Part shown: piece after piece, positions 14,458 through 23,600 of the stretch | Layout of the letters: each line of letters starts with the position of its first letter | Numbering within the stretch: position 1 is the stretch's first letter | Source of the DNA: DAOTVC01 sp034437215 | GTDB taxonomy: Bacteria; Chloroflexota; Anaerolineae; B4-G1; SLSP01 | Direction of reading: 5' to 3' | Length of the DNA: 25,832 bases | NCBI GenBank assembly: GCA_034437215.1 | Contig: DAOTVC010000157.1 | Coordinates: 1-25,832 of the forward strand | Position numbers and translations under genes: made by a program | The notes under the pieces: model-generated | What the model saw: only the letters and a program-made list of their open reading frames with translations | Databases searched by the model: none | What the model was told of the DNA's origin: nothing

Positions 14458-15654
14458 ATGATGAATCGTTGGCAACTGACTTCGCAGGAACGCACTGCAC
14501 TCCTCGACTTCGCCCGCCGGTTGGTGCGTACACCCAGCCTGCCCGGAGACGAGGGTGCCGTTGCTGCTTTGATCGCCGAGGAGATGGAGCGGCTGGGCTT
14601 CTCCGACGTGCAGGTGGATCCTGCCGGAAACGTACTCGGAAGCGTGGGAGCGGAGGAGGGACCTGCCCTTCTCTTCGACAGTCACATGGATACCGTCGAA
14701 GTCGCAGATCCGGAGAGCTGGAGCGTCGATCCCTGGGCGGCGGAGCTGCGCCAGGGACGCCTCTACGGGCTGGGTAGCTGCGACATGAAAGGGGGGCTGG
14801 CCGCCACCCTGTACGGTGTGGCTCACCTCCTCAACCTGGGCCTCTCCCTGCCGGGACGCGTCTGCGTTGCCGCTGTGGGCCTTGAGGAGCCTGCGGAGGG
14901 GACCTGTACCCGCATCCTCTTCGAGGAGGATGGCGTGCGGGCCGACTGGGTGGTCGTCGCGGAGCCCTCGAACCTCCAGGTGATCCGTGCCCAACGGGGA
15001 CACATGGAGATGCAGCTCACCGTCTCGGGGCGCTCGGCTCACTCGGCGACGCCCGAGCTGGGGCAGAACGCCATCTACGCCATGTCGCGCGCCATCTTCG
15101 GCTTGGAGCTCCTTTCCGAACAGCTCGCCGTGGACCCCTTCCTGGGGCCCGGCGTCCTGGCGGTCACCGCTATCCGCTCGCATGCCGTCAGCCGCAATGC
15201 CGTCCCCGAGCGCTGCGAGATCGTCATCGACCGGCGCTTGACCCTGGGAGAGACGGAGGTCCAGGCCCTCGCCGAGGTGCAGCGGATCATCGCCCGGGAG
15301 GGGTTGGACGCCCAGGTCTCCATCATCGAGGAGGAGATCCGGACCTACACGGGCAGAACCTACCGTCTGCATCGCGTCTCGCCCCCCTGGGCCTTCAACG
15401 CCCACCATCCCCTCGTCGAGGCCGCCCTGCGGGCCGCTCACGATGTCGGGCTGCGCCCCGCTCTGGGAAAGTGGCTCTTCGCCACCGAGGGGGCCTACAC
15501 GGCGGGCGTCCGCCAGATTCCCACCGTCGGTTTTGGCCCGGGGAATCCTGACCTCGCCCACACCTGCGATGAGTACGTGGAGCTGGAACAGGTCTACACC
15601 GCGGCGGGCGCCTATGCGGCCCTCGCCGCCCGACTTTTGGGTGCTCGTGTCTAA
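14458..15654 (+). CDS. M20-family metallohydrolase (YgeY/ArgE/DapE-like)
   Basis: 398 residues. It hydrolyses an amide bond in a peptide or N-acyl amino acid using two metal ions. Ligands are all present: H76 in FDSHMDTV, D109 in GLGSCDMKGG, E143-E144 in GLEEPAEG, E169 in VAEPSN and H368 in LAHTCDEY. A dimerisation domain (about 185-300: RGHMEMQLTVSGRSAHSATP) is inserted. The overall pattern is closest to the YgeY 'selenium metabolism-linked hydrolase' group, but no selenium genes are nearby. Start ATG 14458 or 14461, with a weak ribosome binding site. It follows the sugar transferase by 40 bp and precedes psuG by 16 bp. Confidence 0.88.
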   Translation: MMNRWQLTSQERTALLDFARRLVRTPSLPGDEGAVAALIAEEMERLGFSDVQVDPAGNVLGSVGAEEGPALLFDSHMDTVEVADPESWSVDPWAAELRQGRLYGLGSCDMKGGLAATLYGVAHLLNLGLSLPGRVCVAAVGLEEPAEGTCTRILFEEDGVRADWVVVAEPSNLQVIRAQRGHMEMQLTVSGRSAHSATPELGQNAIYAMSRAIFGLELLSEQLAVDPFLGPGVLAVTAIRSHAVSRNAVPERCEIVIDRRLTLGETEVQALAEVQRIIAREGLDAQVSIIEEEIRTYTGRTYRLHRVSPPWAFNAHHPLVEAALRAAHDVGLRPALGKWLFATEGAYTAGVRQIPTVGFGPGNPDLAHTCDEYVELEQVYTAAGAYAALAARLLGARV

Positions 15655-15670
15655 CCCCTGGGAGGAGCTC

Positions 15671-16609
15671 GTGGAACCGATCAAGGTCACCGCTGCCATT
15701 CGCAACGCCCTCGACGAAGGACAGCCCCTCGTCGCCCTGGAGACCGCCCTCGTCACCCACGGATTTGCCTATCCCGCCAGCGTCGAGGTGACCCGCAGCA
15801 TGATGGAGGCCATCCGCGCCGCCGGCGCCGTCCCTGCACCCGTCGCCGTCTGGCGCGGCGTGCCTACCGTGGGGTTGAGCGCCGCCCAGGTGGACGCCCT
15901 GGCTGCCGACGACCAGGCCGTCAAGGTCAGCATCCGTGACCTGTCCCTGGCAGGGGTGCGCGGCGTGCACGGCGGCACCACCGTCTCGACGACGATGCTG
16001 CTGGCTCACCGGGCGGGTATCTCCGTCTTTGCCACGGGGGGCATCGGTGGGGTGCACCGGGGTCATCCCGAGGACGTCTCCGCCGACCTGCCCGCGCTGG
16101 CCTCCATCCCGGTGGTCGTCGTCTGCGCGGGGGCCAAGGCCATCCTCGATCTCCCCCGCACCCTCGAGTTTCTCGAGACCTGGGGGGTGCCCGTGCTCGG
16201 CTGGCAGACCGGCGACTTTCCGGCCTTCTACAGCCGCACTTCGGGCCTGCCCGTCGATCTGCAGGTGGCAGAAGCGGCTGAGGTCGCCGCCACCTACCGG
16301 TCGCAGCGCGCTCTGGGACTCCAGCAGGGGCTCCTGCTCACCGTCCCCGTCCCCGAGAAGGACGAGGTGCCGGCTGCGGAGGTCGAGCCTCTCCTGGAGG
16401 AGGCCCTGGCGGGTGCCGAGCGTGCGGGCGTCACCGGGCGCGACGTCACCCCCTACCTCTTGGAGCGCATGGTGGAGCTGAGCGGGGAGCGGACCCGCCA
16501 GGCCAACGAGAGCCTGCTGATCAACAACGCCCGCGTGGCGGCCCAGGTCGCGGTGGCGTTGGGTGGCGCAGCTGCCGGCGGATTGGATCCAGGTCCCTTG
16601 CGCGGCTGA
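15671..16609 (+). CDS. psuG: Pseudouridine-5'-phosphate glycosidase
   Basis: 312 residues, the usual size. It cleaves pseudouridine 5'-phosphate reversibly to uracil and ribose 5-phosphate. Family segments: ALETALVTHGFAYPASVEV, VKVSIRDLSLA (conserved Lys), GGTTVSTTMLLAHRAGI, VFATGGIGGVHRGHPEDVSADL, VVVCAGAKAILDLPRTLEFLET (Lys expected to form the Schiff base) and NNARVAAQVAVAL near the end. The GTG at 15671 was chosen because GGGAGGA lies 5 nt upstream. The open frame continues back inside the M20 gene, where it is a shadow. No PsuK kinase gene is next to it. It is 16 bp from both neighbours, so probably one operon. Confidence 0.95.
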   Translation: MEPIKVTAAIRNALDEGQPLVALETALVTHGFAYPASVEVTRSMMEAIRAAGAVPAPVAVWRGVPTVGLSAAQVDALAADDQAVKVSIRDLSLAGVRGVHGGTTVSTTMLLAHRAGISVFATGGIGGVHRGHPEDVSADLPALASIPVVVVCAGAKAILDLPRTLEFLETWGVPVLGWQTGDFPAFYSRTSGLPVDLQVAEAAEVAATYRSQRALGLQQGLLLTVPVPEKDEVPAAEVEPLLEEALAGAERAGVTGRDVTPYLLERMVELSGERTRQANESLLINNARVAAQVAVALGGAAAGGLDPGPLRG

Positions 16610-16625
16610 CGGAGAGGAGAGGAGC

Positions 16626-19040
16626 ATGGTTGCTGTAGAGGCAGGGTCAAGGGGCATCCCCCCTTTCATCCAGGCGGGGACCTTCCACTACTTCCGCCTG
16701 CCCTACCCCGTCCTCTGGCGTCCTCACCTGGAGCGCTTGCGGATGTCCGGCTACAACGCCGTTCTGCTGCCCACCCCCTGGGCCTATCACAGCCCGGCAT
16801 CCGGCTTCTACGACTTCACCGGTCCCCGCAACCTCCCCCAGCTTCTCGACGCCCTCGAGGCTGCCGGCCTCTGGCTCCTCCTCGACCCGGGCCCCTGGCA
16901 CGGACTGGATCTCGATGCGGGCGGTCTGCCGCCCTGGCTGCTCCCCCTCAACTTCGGACCCGCGGGGCGCCTCTGGCGCCCGCTGCGGGAGTGGTGGGGC
17001 CACCTCCTCCCGCTGGTGCAGGAGCGTGCCAATCTGGCGGCGCTCGCGCTGCGCTCCCCGCCCGGTGCCCCGCCCGACCTCCTCGAGGGGCTCACCGAGC
17101 TCGTTCACCACTTTCTGCCGCAGGTGCCCGTCCTCCCCCTCGCCCACGTCCCCTGGGACGCGGTCCCCTCACCCCGCCTGACCTCCGCAGCTCTCGTGGA
17201 GGCGGACTCCGGCCCGTTACCTACCTGGGGGGGCGAGGCGCGCGCCCAGCTGCGCCGCCGGCTTGAGCCCGAGCACCCCCGTCCCCTCGTGGGCTCGTGG
17301 TTCGGGCAGGGAGCACGCGCCTTCGTCCTCTCCCCCTTCGGCAGCGGGTTCACCTGGGGGTTCTGGCGTGCCCCGGAAGCGGCCACCTTCTACGGCATCG
17401 GTGCCCCCCTGCGAGAGGGCGGTGCACCGGGCGCCACCTATCGCAGGACCCGCTCCTTGGCCCTCACCCTCGAGACGCTGGCGCCGGTGCTCGTTGCGGC
17501 TCGCCCCACCACCGCGCCTGAGGCCTCCGACCCCGCTCTTCTCGACGCCGCCTGGTCCGACGGACAGACGACCGTCGTCTTTCTGCGCGCGGCGCCCTTC
17601 GCCGGAGGCGAAACCGACCTCTCCCTTCCCGCGGCGGAGGGGCGCCTGACCACGCCGCCGCTGCCCGTGCCGGCAGGGGCGGTGCGCATCCTGCCCCTCC
17701 GGTGGCCTCTGGCAGGTGGGCTGCTCCACTACACCACGCTGGAGCCCCTCCTGCAGACCAGCGTGGCCCGGCGGCGTCTGCTCGTCCTCATCAACGAGGT
17801 GGGGGGCGAGCTGCTGCTCTCGCGGAACTTCCGGCCCCGGCACGTACGGGGACCCGTCCACGTCCAGTCCCGCGATGCCGGTCTCGCCGTCAACTTCGAT
17901 CCGGCCCGCATCGCCTCCCTGCTGCTCAACGGGCCGGAGGGGCCCCTCCAGCTTCTCGCGCTGGCCCCCGAGTTCGCTGCGAGGGTCTGGCCCCTCGACG
18001 ACGAGCCCCATTCTACCCCCCTGCCCCCCCCTGCCTGGCTGCCCGACCCCGAGGAGCCCGCGCGAGGGCTCGTCATCGGGCCCGACCTCACCGTGCCCCG
18101 CGCCGACGGCGGCTATACCGCGCTGGTGGCATCCCGGGGCTTCGGCTACCGGTGGGGTCCCTGGCGGGGTAGCGATCCGCAGACCTGGCTGGCCCCCATC
18201 AGCTGGGCGCCTCCCGTGCGGGTTCCGTCCCCGGATCTGGAGCCGTGGATCTCCCGCCCGGCCCTCGTCGAGGCGGACCCCGACCTGGACGACGGTGACT
18301 GGCAGATCGTGCCGGGAGCCGGGCCGCTCCAGATGGAGGCCCACGGCATCTACCGGGGCTTCGCCTGGTACCGGGGCCGGTTCAGCGGTCCGGCCTCCGC
18401 TGTCACCCTCACCTTTCGCCACGCCTGCGATCTCTTCTTCAACGGCGTGCACCTGGCCTCCCTCGACGCCCCCCCCGACGACCTGGAGGGTGATCCCATC
18501 CCCCAGACCCTCCCGCTGCCCGCACGCCTCCTGCGCGAGGAGAATCTGCTGGCGGTGCTGACGGAGTCCCTGGGGCGGTCGTCGCACCCGCGAACGGCCG
18601 CTCAGGGGCACGGTCTGCTGTACGCCGTTCTGGACAGCGATGCGCCTATCGCCTGGCGCGTGCGCGCCGGTCTGACAGGCGAGTACACCGTCCAAGGCTT
18701 TCCCGGTTACGCAGATTGGACGCTGGTTCCCGAGGAGGGAGAGCCCCACCTGACCTGGCACCGTACGACCTTCGACTGGTCACCCCCGGCCGATCTGGAG
18801 GTCTCCCTCTTCTTCTTTCTCGAACAGATCCCCGTCAAGGCGCTCATCTACCTCAATGGGCAGCTGCTGGGCATCTACTGGGAGACCCGGGGGCCTCAAC
18901 AGCGCTTCTGGCTGCCCGAGGGTGGGTTGCGCAGGGGCCGGAACGAGCTGCTCATCGCGCAGTGGACGCGTGGGGCTGCGCCGGAGATCGGTCAGGCTTG
19001 GCTGGAGGTCGGCCCTGCCTACGCCGTTCTCCACGAGTGA
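16626..19040 (+). CDS. Large beta-galactosidase (GH35)-like protein, catalytic residues uncertain
   Basis: 804 residues. The first about 115 residues follow the GH35 pattern: GTFHYFRLPYPVLWRPHLERL, GYNAVLLPTPWAYHSP, FYDFTGPRNLPQLL, LLLDPGPWHGLDLDAGGLPPWLL. GH35 enzymes normally follow with a QxENEYG acid/base motif; here the equivalent region (about 135-160) reads LAALALRSPPGAPPDLLEG and has no such motif. LVEADSGP with E192 might correspond to the nucleophile strand, but this is uncertain. C-terminal parts (about 590-800) look like jelly-roll beta domains. No signal peptide is visible, so it may be cytoplasmic. Unusually Pro/Leu/Arg-rich. ATG 16626 has GGAGAGGAG just upstream; an in-frame extension to 16563 is inside psuG. 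Confidence 0.7.
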   Translation: MVAVEAGSRGIPPFIQAGTFHYFRLPYPVLWRPHLERLRMSGYNAVLLPTPWAYHSPASGFYDFTGPRNLPQLLDALEAAGLWLLLDPGPWHGLDLDAGGLPPWLLPLNFGPAGRLWRPLREWWGHLLPLVQERANLAALALRSPPGAPPDLLEGLTELVHHFLPQVPVLPLAHVPWDAVPSPRLTSAALVEADSGPLPTWGGEARAQLRRRLEPEHPRPLVGSWFGQGARAFVLSPFGSGFTWGFWRAPEAATFYGIGAPLREGGAPGATYRRTRSLALTLETLAPVLVAARPTTAPEASDPALLDAAWSDGQTTVVFLRAAPFAGGETDLSLPAAEGRLTTPPLPVPAGAVRILPLRWPLAGGLLHYTTLEPLLQTSVARRRLLVLINEVGGELLLSRNFRPRHVRGPVHVQSRDAGLAVNFDPARIASLLLNGPEGPLQLLALAPEFAARVWPLDDEPHSTPLPPPAWLPDPEEPARGLVIGPDLTVPRADGGYTALVASRGFGYRWGPWRGSDPQTWLAPISWAPPVRVPSPDLEPWISRPALVEADPDLDDGDWQIVPGAGPLQMEAHGIYRGFAWYRGRFSGPASAVTLTFRHACDLFFNGVHLASLDAPPDDLEGDPIPQTLPLPARLLREENLLAVLTESLGRSSHPRTAAQGHGLLYAVLDSDAPIAWRVRAGLTGEYTVQGFPGYADWTLVPEEGEPHLTWHRTTFDWSPPADLEVSLFFFLEQIPVKALIYLNGQLLGIYWETRGPQQRFWLPEGGLRRGRNELLIAQWTRGAAPEIGQAWLEVGPAYAVLHE

Positions 19041-19065
19041 GTGCTTCTCTCCCACCGACTTGGAG

Positions 19066-19071
19066 TATAAT
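19066..19071 (+). promoter_or_regulatory. Probable -10 box of the OmpR-like regulator
   Basis: A perfect TATAAT at 19066-19071, 50 bp before the ATG at 19121 and 25 bp after the upstream stop. No clear -35 hexamer at the right spacing, so it may rely on an activator. Confidence 0.5.
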
Positions 19072-19120
19072 AGCGTCATTCTGACGGCTTCACCATGGAA
19101 GCGCAACCGGGAGGCTAGAG

Positions 19121-19801
19121 ATGCAAGCCTTGTTGATGTCCCAGGACCCCGATGAGAGCGCCGTGCTCTCTCTGGTGCTCCAGCGGGCCGGGCTGACCGT
19201 CAACCGCACTACGAACGTCGAACGCGCCTTTGAGGAGCGCCCGGATCCGCCGCCGGACCTCTTCGTCCTGGTCACCGCCGATACCCCGCCCTTGGCCACG
19301 GTGCGCCGCATCCGCTCCTGGACCCAGGCGCCCCTCCTGGTCATCGTGGATCGGGTGGAGGAGTCGATGCACGTCGTCCTGCTCGACTCGGGGGCGGATC
19401 TCGTGATTCTGCGCCCCTTCAGCGCCCGCCTGCTTATCGCCCAGGTACGGGCGCTCCTGCGGCGGAGTGCCGATCTCCCCTTCTTCACGCTGCCCACACT
19501 GAGCGTCGCCGAGCTGACCCTCGATCCGGCGACGCGCACGGTACAGGTGGGCCATCAGAATCCCAAGCGGCTGACCCAGCTCGAGTTCCGTCTGCTCTAC
19601 ACCCTGATGATGCACCGGGGGCAGGTGCTCCCCGCCGAGGTGCTCGTCGAGCACGTCTGGGGTTACGCCGGGGAGGGGGAGCGGGATCTCGTCCGCGGGC
19701 TCGTAAGCCGTCTGCGGGCCAAGGTGGAGCCCCAATCCTCTCAGCCTCTGTACGTGCTCACCGTTCCGGGTGTGGGCTATACCTTCGACCCGCAGGTCTA
19801 G
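19121..19801 (+). CDS. OmpR/PhoB-like transcription factor with a degenerate receiver
   Basis: 226 residues. The C-terminal winged-helix DNA-binding domain (about 125-226) is typical: LTLDPATRTVQVG, LTQLEFRLLYTLMMHRGQVLPAEVLVEHVWG, LVRGLVSRLRAKVEP, VLTVPGVGYTF. The N-terminal part (about 1-115) has the length and strand pattern of a receiver, but the phospho-acceptor position at the end of the third strand is V51 (PDLFVLV). The acidic pair after the first strand is SQ, and the conserved Lys is Arg (LRPFSARLL). It is therefore unlikely to be activated by phosphorylation. ATG 19121 follows GGGAGG about 6 nt upstream. No cognate kinase is adjacent; the kinase at 20680 is separated by 880 bp and another gene. 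Confidence 0.87.
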   Translation: MQALLMSQDPDESAVLSLVLQRAGLTVNRTTNVERAFEERPDPPPDLFVLVTADTPPLATVRRIRSWTQAPLLVIVDRVEESMHVVLLDSGADLVILRPFSARLLIAQVRALLRRSADLPFFTLPTLSVAELTLDPATRTVQVGHQNPKRLTQLEFRLLYTLMMHRGQVLPAEVLVEHVWGYAGEGERDLVRGLVSRLRAKVEPQSSQPLYVLTVPGVGYTFDPQV

Positions 19802-19923
19802 AGACCCGCTGGGGAGTACTCTTCTGCTCGGCGCGGTACCGGGGTGCGCTGGAGCCCTACAGACCGCGAACTCCAGAGCGCCCTTCGAATCCCTCGAGTA
19901 GCCCGACGCCCGCTTGCCCTCTA

Positions 19924-19945
19924 CGACGGGCCTGCGCGCCCGTCG
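19924..19945. repeat. 8-bp inverted repeat downstream of the regulator
   Basis: CGACGGGC (19924-19931) and GCCCGTCG (19938-19945) form a perfect stem with a 6-nt loop. It has no T tract, so it is at best a weak terminator of the regulator gene. Confidence 0.45.
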
Positions 19946-20026
19946 AGGTGCAAAAAATCATACAAACTGCTGGACTTTGCTACTCGCCTGTTACGCCCTT
20001 GCTACAGCTCTTTAACAGCGGGTCCT

Positions 20027-20032
20027 TATAAT
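20027..20032 (+). promoter_or_regulatory. Possible -10 box upstream of the LysW-like gene
   Basis: A perfect TATAAT at 20027-20032 with no good -35 at 16-18 bp. If used, the leader of the LysW-like gene would be about 185 nt and would contain the whole palindromic repeat at 20055-20195. Confidence 0.35.
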
Positions 20033-20054
20033 GTGGGCTAGCTACTTATCACTT

Positions 20055-20195
20055 GAATACCGTTATTCCGAGCGAAGTGCCCTGCGCCTGTCCCCAGCGC
20101 AGCGCGGGACCTGGCGCAGAGCACGAAGCCGAGGAATCTCTCGCCACTATTTGCGATTTCACGCCACAAGGGGAGAGATCCCTCGACTGTACTCC
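20055..20195. repeat. Palindromic repeat-like element
   Basis: A long imperfect hairpin: 20077-20094 pairs with 20106-20124 (one mismatch and one bulge over about 18 bp) around an 11-nt loop. Outside it, ATTCCGAGCGAAG and its near-complement ACGAAGCCGAGGAAT extend the symmetry. A second inverted pair, GGAATCTCTC and GGGAGAGATCC, lies further right. The ends resemble the dispersed GAGATTC-TTCGCT-CGGAATGAC-type repeats seen in many bacterial genomes; that is from memory, not a search. The 19802-20222 gap holds this, the hairpin at 19924, the TATAAT at 20027 and no credible gene. Confidence 0.55.
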
Positions 20196-20222
20196 ACAAG
20201 TGAACTATTCTAGGAGGCTAGT

Positions 20223-20441
20223 ATGTCTTTGGCAGTTTGTCCATCCTGTGGTGAGACGATCAAGCTCACGGGCCAGCCCCGGATCGGTCAGAAGGTCGCG
20301 TGCCGGTACTGTGATGAGTCCCTCGAGGTCATCGATGTCAACCCCATCGAACTCGATTGGGCCTACTACGACGATGACGACGAAGACTGGAGCGTCGACG
20401 AGGATTACGAAGACTACGATGATGAGGAGTGGGATGACTGA
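20223..20441 (+). CDS. LysW-like zinc-ribbon mini-protein with a very acidic tail
   Basis: 72 residues. A four-cysteine zinc ribbon (CPSCGE near the start, CRYCDE near 27-32) is followed by SLEVIDVNPIELDW, as in LysW/ArgW amino-group carrier proteins. The C-terminal third is almost all Asp, Glu and Tyr. LysW ends in EDWGE, whose last Glu carries the substrate; here EDWSVDE is followed by about 16 more acidic residues and the protein ends in EEWDD. A carrier role in lysine or arginine synthesis is therefore doubtful. No lysX, lysZ or lysY is nearby. The start is clear: AGGAGG lies 6 nt before the ATG. Confidence 0.82.
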   Translation: MSLAVCPSCGETIKLTGQPRIGQKVACRYCDESLEVIDVNPIELDWAYYDDDDEDWSVDEDYEDYDDEEWDD

Positions 20442-20482
20442 GCAGTGAGTCCTCTCCTCCCTTTGCCTGAGAGGCTCCTTGT

Positions 20483-20511
20483 AGAGAGCCCGCCCTTGTG
20501 GCGGGCTCTCT
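20483..20511 (+). terminator. Hairpin terminator after the LysW-like gene
   Basis: A perfect 12-bp stem, AGAGAGCCCGCC (20483-20494) with GGCGGGCTCTCT (20500-20511), and a 5-nt loop, 42 bp after the stop. The T tract is missing (CGTCATGC), so it may be an inefficient or factor-assisted terminator. Confidence 0.7.
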
Positions 20512-20607
20512 CGTCATGCACTCTCCTGCTGCGAGCCCATCCTCTCCGGTTAGCCGCTCGCCTGGAACGTCTCACTAATTGGAATCTTTGGTTGAATAAC
20601 TTCTAAC

Positions 20608-20636
20608 TTGCGGAATTGTGGTGATAGGAGTATCAT
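20608..20636 (+). promoter_or_regulatory. Candidate promoter of the sensor kinase
   Basis: TTGCGG (20608-20613), 17-bp spacer, TATCAT (20631-20636), 44 bp before the ATG at 20680. Confidence 0.5.
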
Positions 20637-20679
20637 GGAGGGTAGTGTAAGTTGATGACTTCTTCTTGAGGGGCGGTGT

Positions 20680-23600
20680 ATGGGCTTAGCGCTTCATCTG
20701 TGGCTGCCTTCAGACGAATTCTCGTTGATATATCCGTCCACCCTCTCGGGCTTTCTGCTGCTCAGCCTCTATCTGGTGGGCTCTATCGCGCTGGTGTACG
20801 TGCGACGTCGCGACTTTGCCCGCATGCGCTGGCCCCAGTGGGGGCCCTTCCTCGCTGCCTTGCTTGTGCTTTTCCTCTTCCGCGGTGCTTTGGTGCTCTC
20901 GCGGTCGCCCCTGGGCCTCTCCCTGGCTGCCTCTCCCAACTTTCTCCCCTCCTTGCCGGCGCTCTCCCTGCTCTCTCTGACGATCGTCACGTCTGCCGCC
21001 ATCTGGCTGGGGACCGGTCCCGGCATCGTGTTGGGGCTCGTCGCGGGCATCCTCCGGGTGGGCTTCTATGGACAGCCTTTGAACGATGCCTTTGCTTTTG
21101 TAGCCTGGGCCGCTACCGTCACCTATCTGATGCACCAACCCTACCGGGGGCTGCTCTTCGATCTGTTGCGCCACCCCCTGGGGGCGCTCCAGGTCGCGGT
21201 CTTCTCGGCCCTCCTGATTCTCAGTCTTAACCGCCTCTCCGAATCCATGCCGCAGGGGTTGGTCGTGGCCCTGGATCACGCCCGCGTTCCCCTGCGCAGC
21301 GCCTGGGTGGTCTGGTGGGTCAGCACTCTCTTCCAAGGGGGCCTCTTCGGACTCCTCTTCCTGTTCAGACCGGCGCTCCGCCCTCCCCAGCGGGCCGATC
21401 TGGCCTTCGTGACCCAGCGTTACCTGCGGGCGCGCTTCATGCTCATGATCATTCCGCCGCTGCTGCTCGGTCTCCTCATCTCGGTGCTCGCCGTCACCAG
21501 CCGGGGAGTGGGTCTGGCCCGTGATCAGGCGGTGCAGGAGATGAGACGCAGTGCCGCCAACGCCAGCGAGAGCGTGCAGAACTTCTACTACACGGGCGCC
21601 AACCTCCTCGTCACCTTCGTCGCCGACCCCGCGCTCCTCGATCCGGCGTTGAGCGAGGAGACCCTCGAGGTCAGCCGGCAGGTCGTCCCCTTCTTCCAGG
21701 AGTTTCTGCTCACCGATGCGATGGGGGATCTCGTCACCGTCGTGCCCGCGGATATACCCCAGGTGGATCGGAGCTTCACCGAGGAAGAGGCGCTGATGGT
21801 CGAGCAGGCGCTCGACTTCGGCATCGCTCAGCAGACTCACCTGGTCGTGCTGCCCTCCGGTGAACGGCGTCTGACCTTCATCCAACCGGTCTTCAATGCG
21901 GTCGAAACGGAGGTCGAGGGGGTGCTGCTGGGCCGCGTCGAACTGGATATCAATCCCGTCTTGCGGCGGGCGCTGGACGCCCTGCAGCTGACCCGGGGGG
22001 TGGGGACGGGCTTCATCCTTGACGACCGGGGGCTGATCATTGCCCATCCGGCCGAGTCCTATATCCTGCGTCCCTGGACGCCGAACGTCGAGCCCCTCGA
22101 GGTGCACGCTGTCGAGGTGGGCGTGGCCTACGAGGACGTGGGACCGGAGGGTGATCGCCTGCTGACCCACATCCGCATGGTGGATGGGGCGCCCGCGACG
22201 TTGGTCATGCAGCTCCCCTTCTCCGTCGTGCTGGAGACGGCGACGGCGATCTCCAACCCCATGCTGGTCGTGCAGCTCTCCACCAGCCTCATCCTCCTCT
22301 TCCTGATCCCCTTCCTGGCTGCGCGCGTGACTCGCCCTCTGCAGACCCTGGCCCAGGCCGCCCGTCACATCGCTCGCGGCGATCTCAACGTCCCCGTCCA
22401 TATCTCCGGCGCCGACGAGGTGGGGCAGTTGGGTGCGGCCTTCGAACAGATGCGCCTCCGGTTGCAGGCGCGTCTCACCGACCTCTCCCTCCTGTTGAAC
22501 GTCGCCCAGTCCGTCTCGGCGACGCTCCAGCTGGACGAGGGGGTGCCCCTCATCCTCGAAGGAGCGCTCGCAGAGACCGGGGCGGCTACTGCGCGCTTCG
22601 TGCTTCTGCGCAGTGGGACCAACCGGCCGCAGCAGGTCTTCTCGGTGGGGATGGCCCACGCCTCCTTCCCCGGGTTGGATCGGGTCTTCGCTGCCGCCCT
22701 CTACCGCCGGCGGGACGCGGTCGTCAATCCCGATCTGCACCGCGATCAGGCGACGCCCATCCTCGTGGGACCTCTGCAGAGCTTTGCGGCCTTCCCCGTG
22801 CGCACCCACAACCGTACGGTGGCGGTCCTCTGGGTGGGGGCCATGGAGCGCGACGCCTTCGACGAGGCGAAGATCAACTTCCTCAGCACGCTGGCGAGCC
22901 AGGCCGCCGTCCTCGTGGAGAACGCCCGGCTCTTCCAGGCGGCGGAGGGCGGGCGTCAGCGCCTCGCCGCTATCCTCGCCAGCACCACCGACGCGATCTT
23001 CGTCACCGACCAGGATCAGCGCCTCCTGCTCATCAACCCGGCTGCCCGGCGGGTACTCGACCTTACCGAGGCCGTCTACGGGAAGTCGATCCGCAGCCTG
23101 GATCTGCCCGTGCCCCTCGAGGAGGCCCTCCTGCGCTTCGAGGAGGGGGATCAACAGGGATCTTTGCCCACCATCGAGGTGCCCCTGGCGGATGGGCGCA
23201 CCTTCTACGCCAGCATCGCGCCCATCACGCCCGTCCAGGGGCAGGAAGGCGGGGGCCGGGTCGTCGTTATGCGGGACGTCACCCACTTCAAGGAGCTCGA
23301 CGAGATGAAGTCCGACTTCGTGGCGACCGTCTCCCACGATCTGCGGGCGCCGTTGACCTTCATCCGCGGCTACGCCTCCATGCTGATGATGGTCGGCGAG
23401 CTCAACGATAAGCAGCAGGAGTATCTTGAGCGGATTCTGGAGGGCATCGAGCAGATGAGCGCGCTTATCGGGGACCTGCTGAACTTGCGGAGAATTGAGG
23501 CCGGTGTGGGTGTCAAGCGGGAGCCCACCTCCATCGGCGTCCTGCTGGTCGAAGCGGTGGACAACATGCGCGCGCGCGCGACGACGAAGGACATCACGCT

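Noticed and set aside
13098..14495. 465-codon minus-strand open frame opposite the sugar transferase
   Set aside because: Mirror of a high-GC coding region, with no recognisable domain.
19870..19905. TTCGAATCC motif resembling a tRNA T-loop
   Set aside because: The flanking bases do not form a T stem, and no acceptor or anticodon arm is present.
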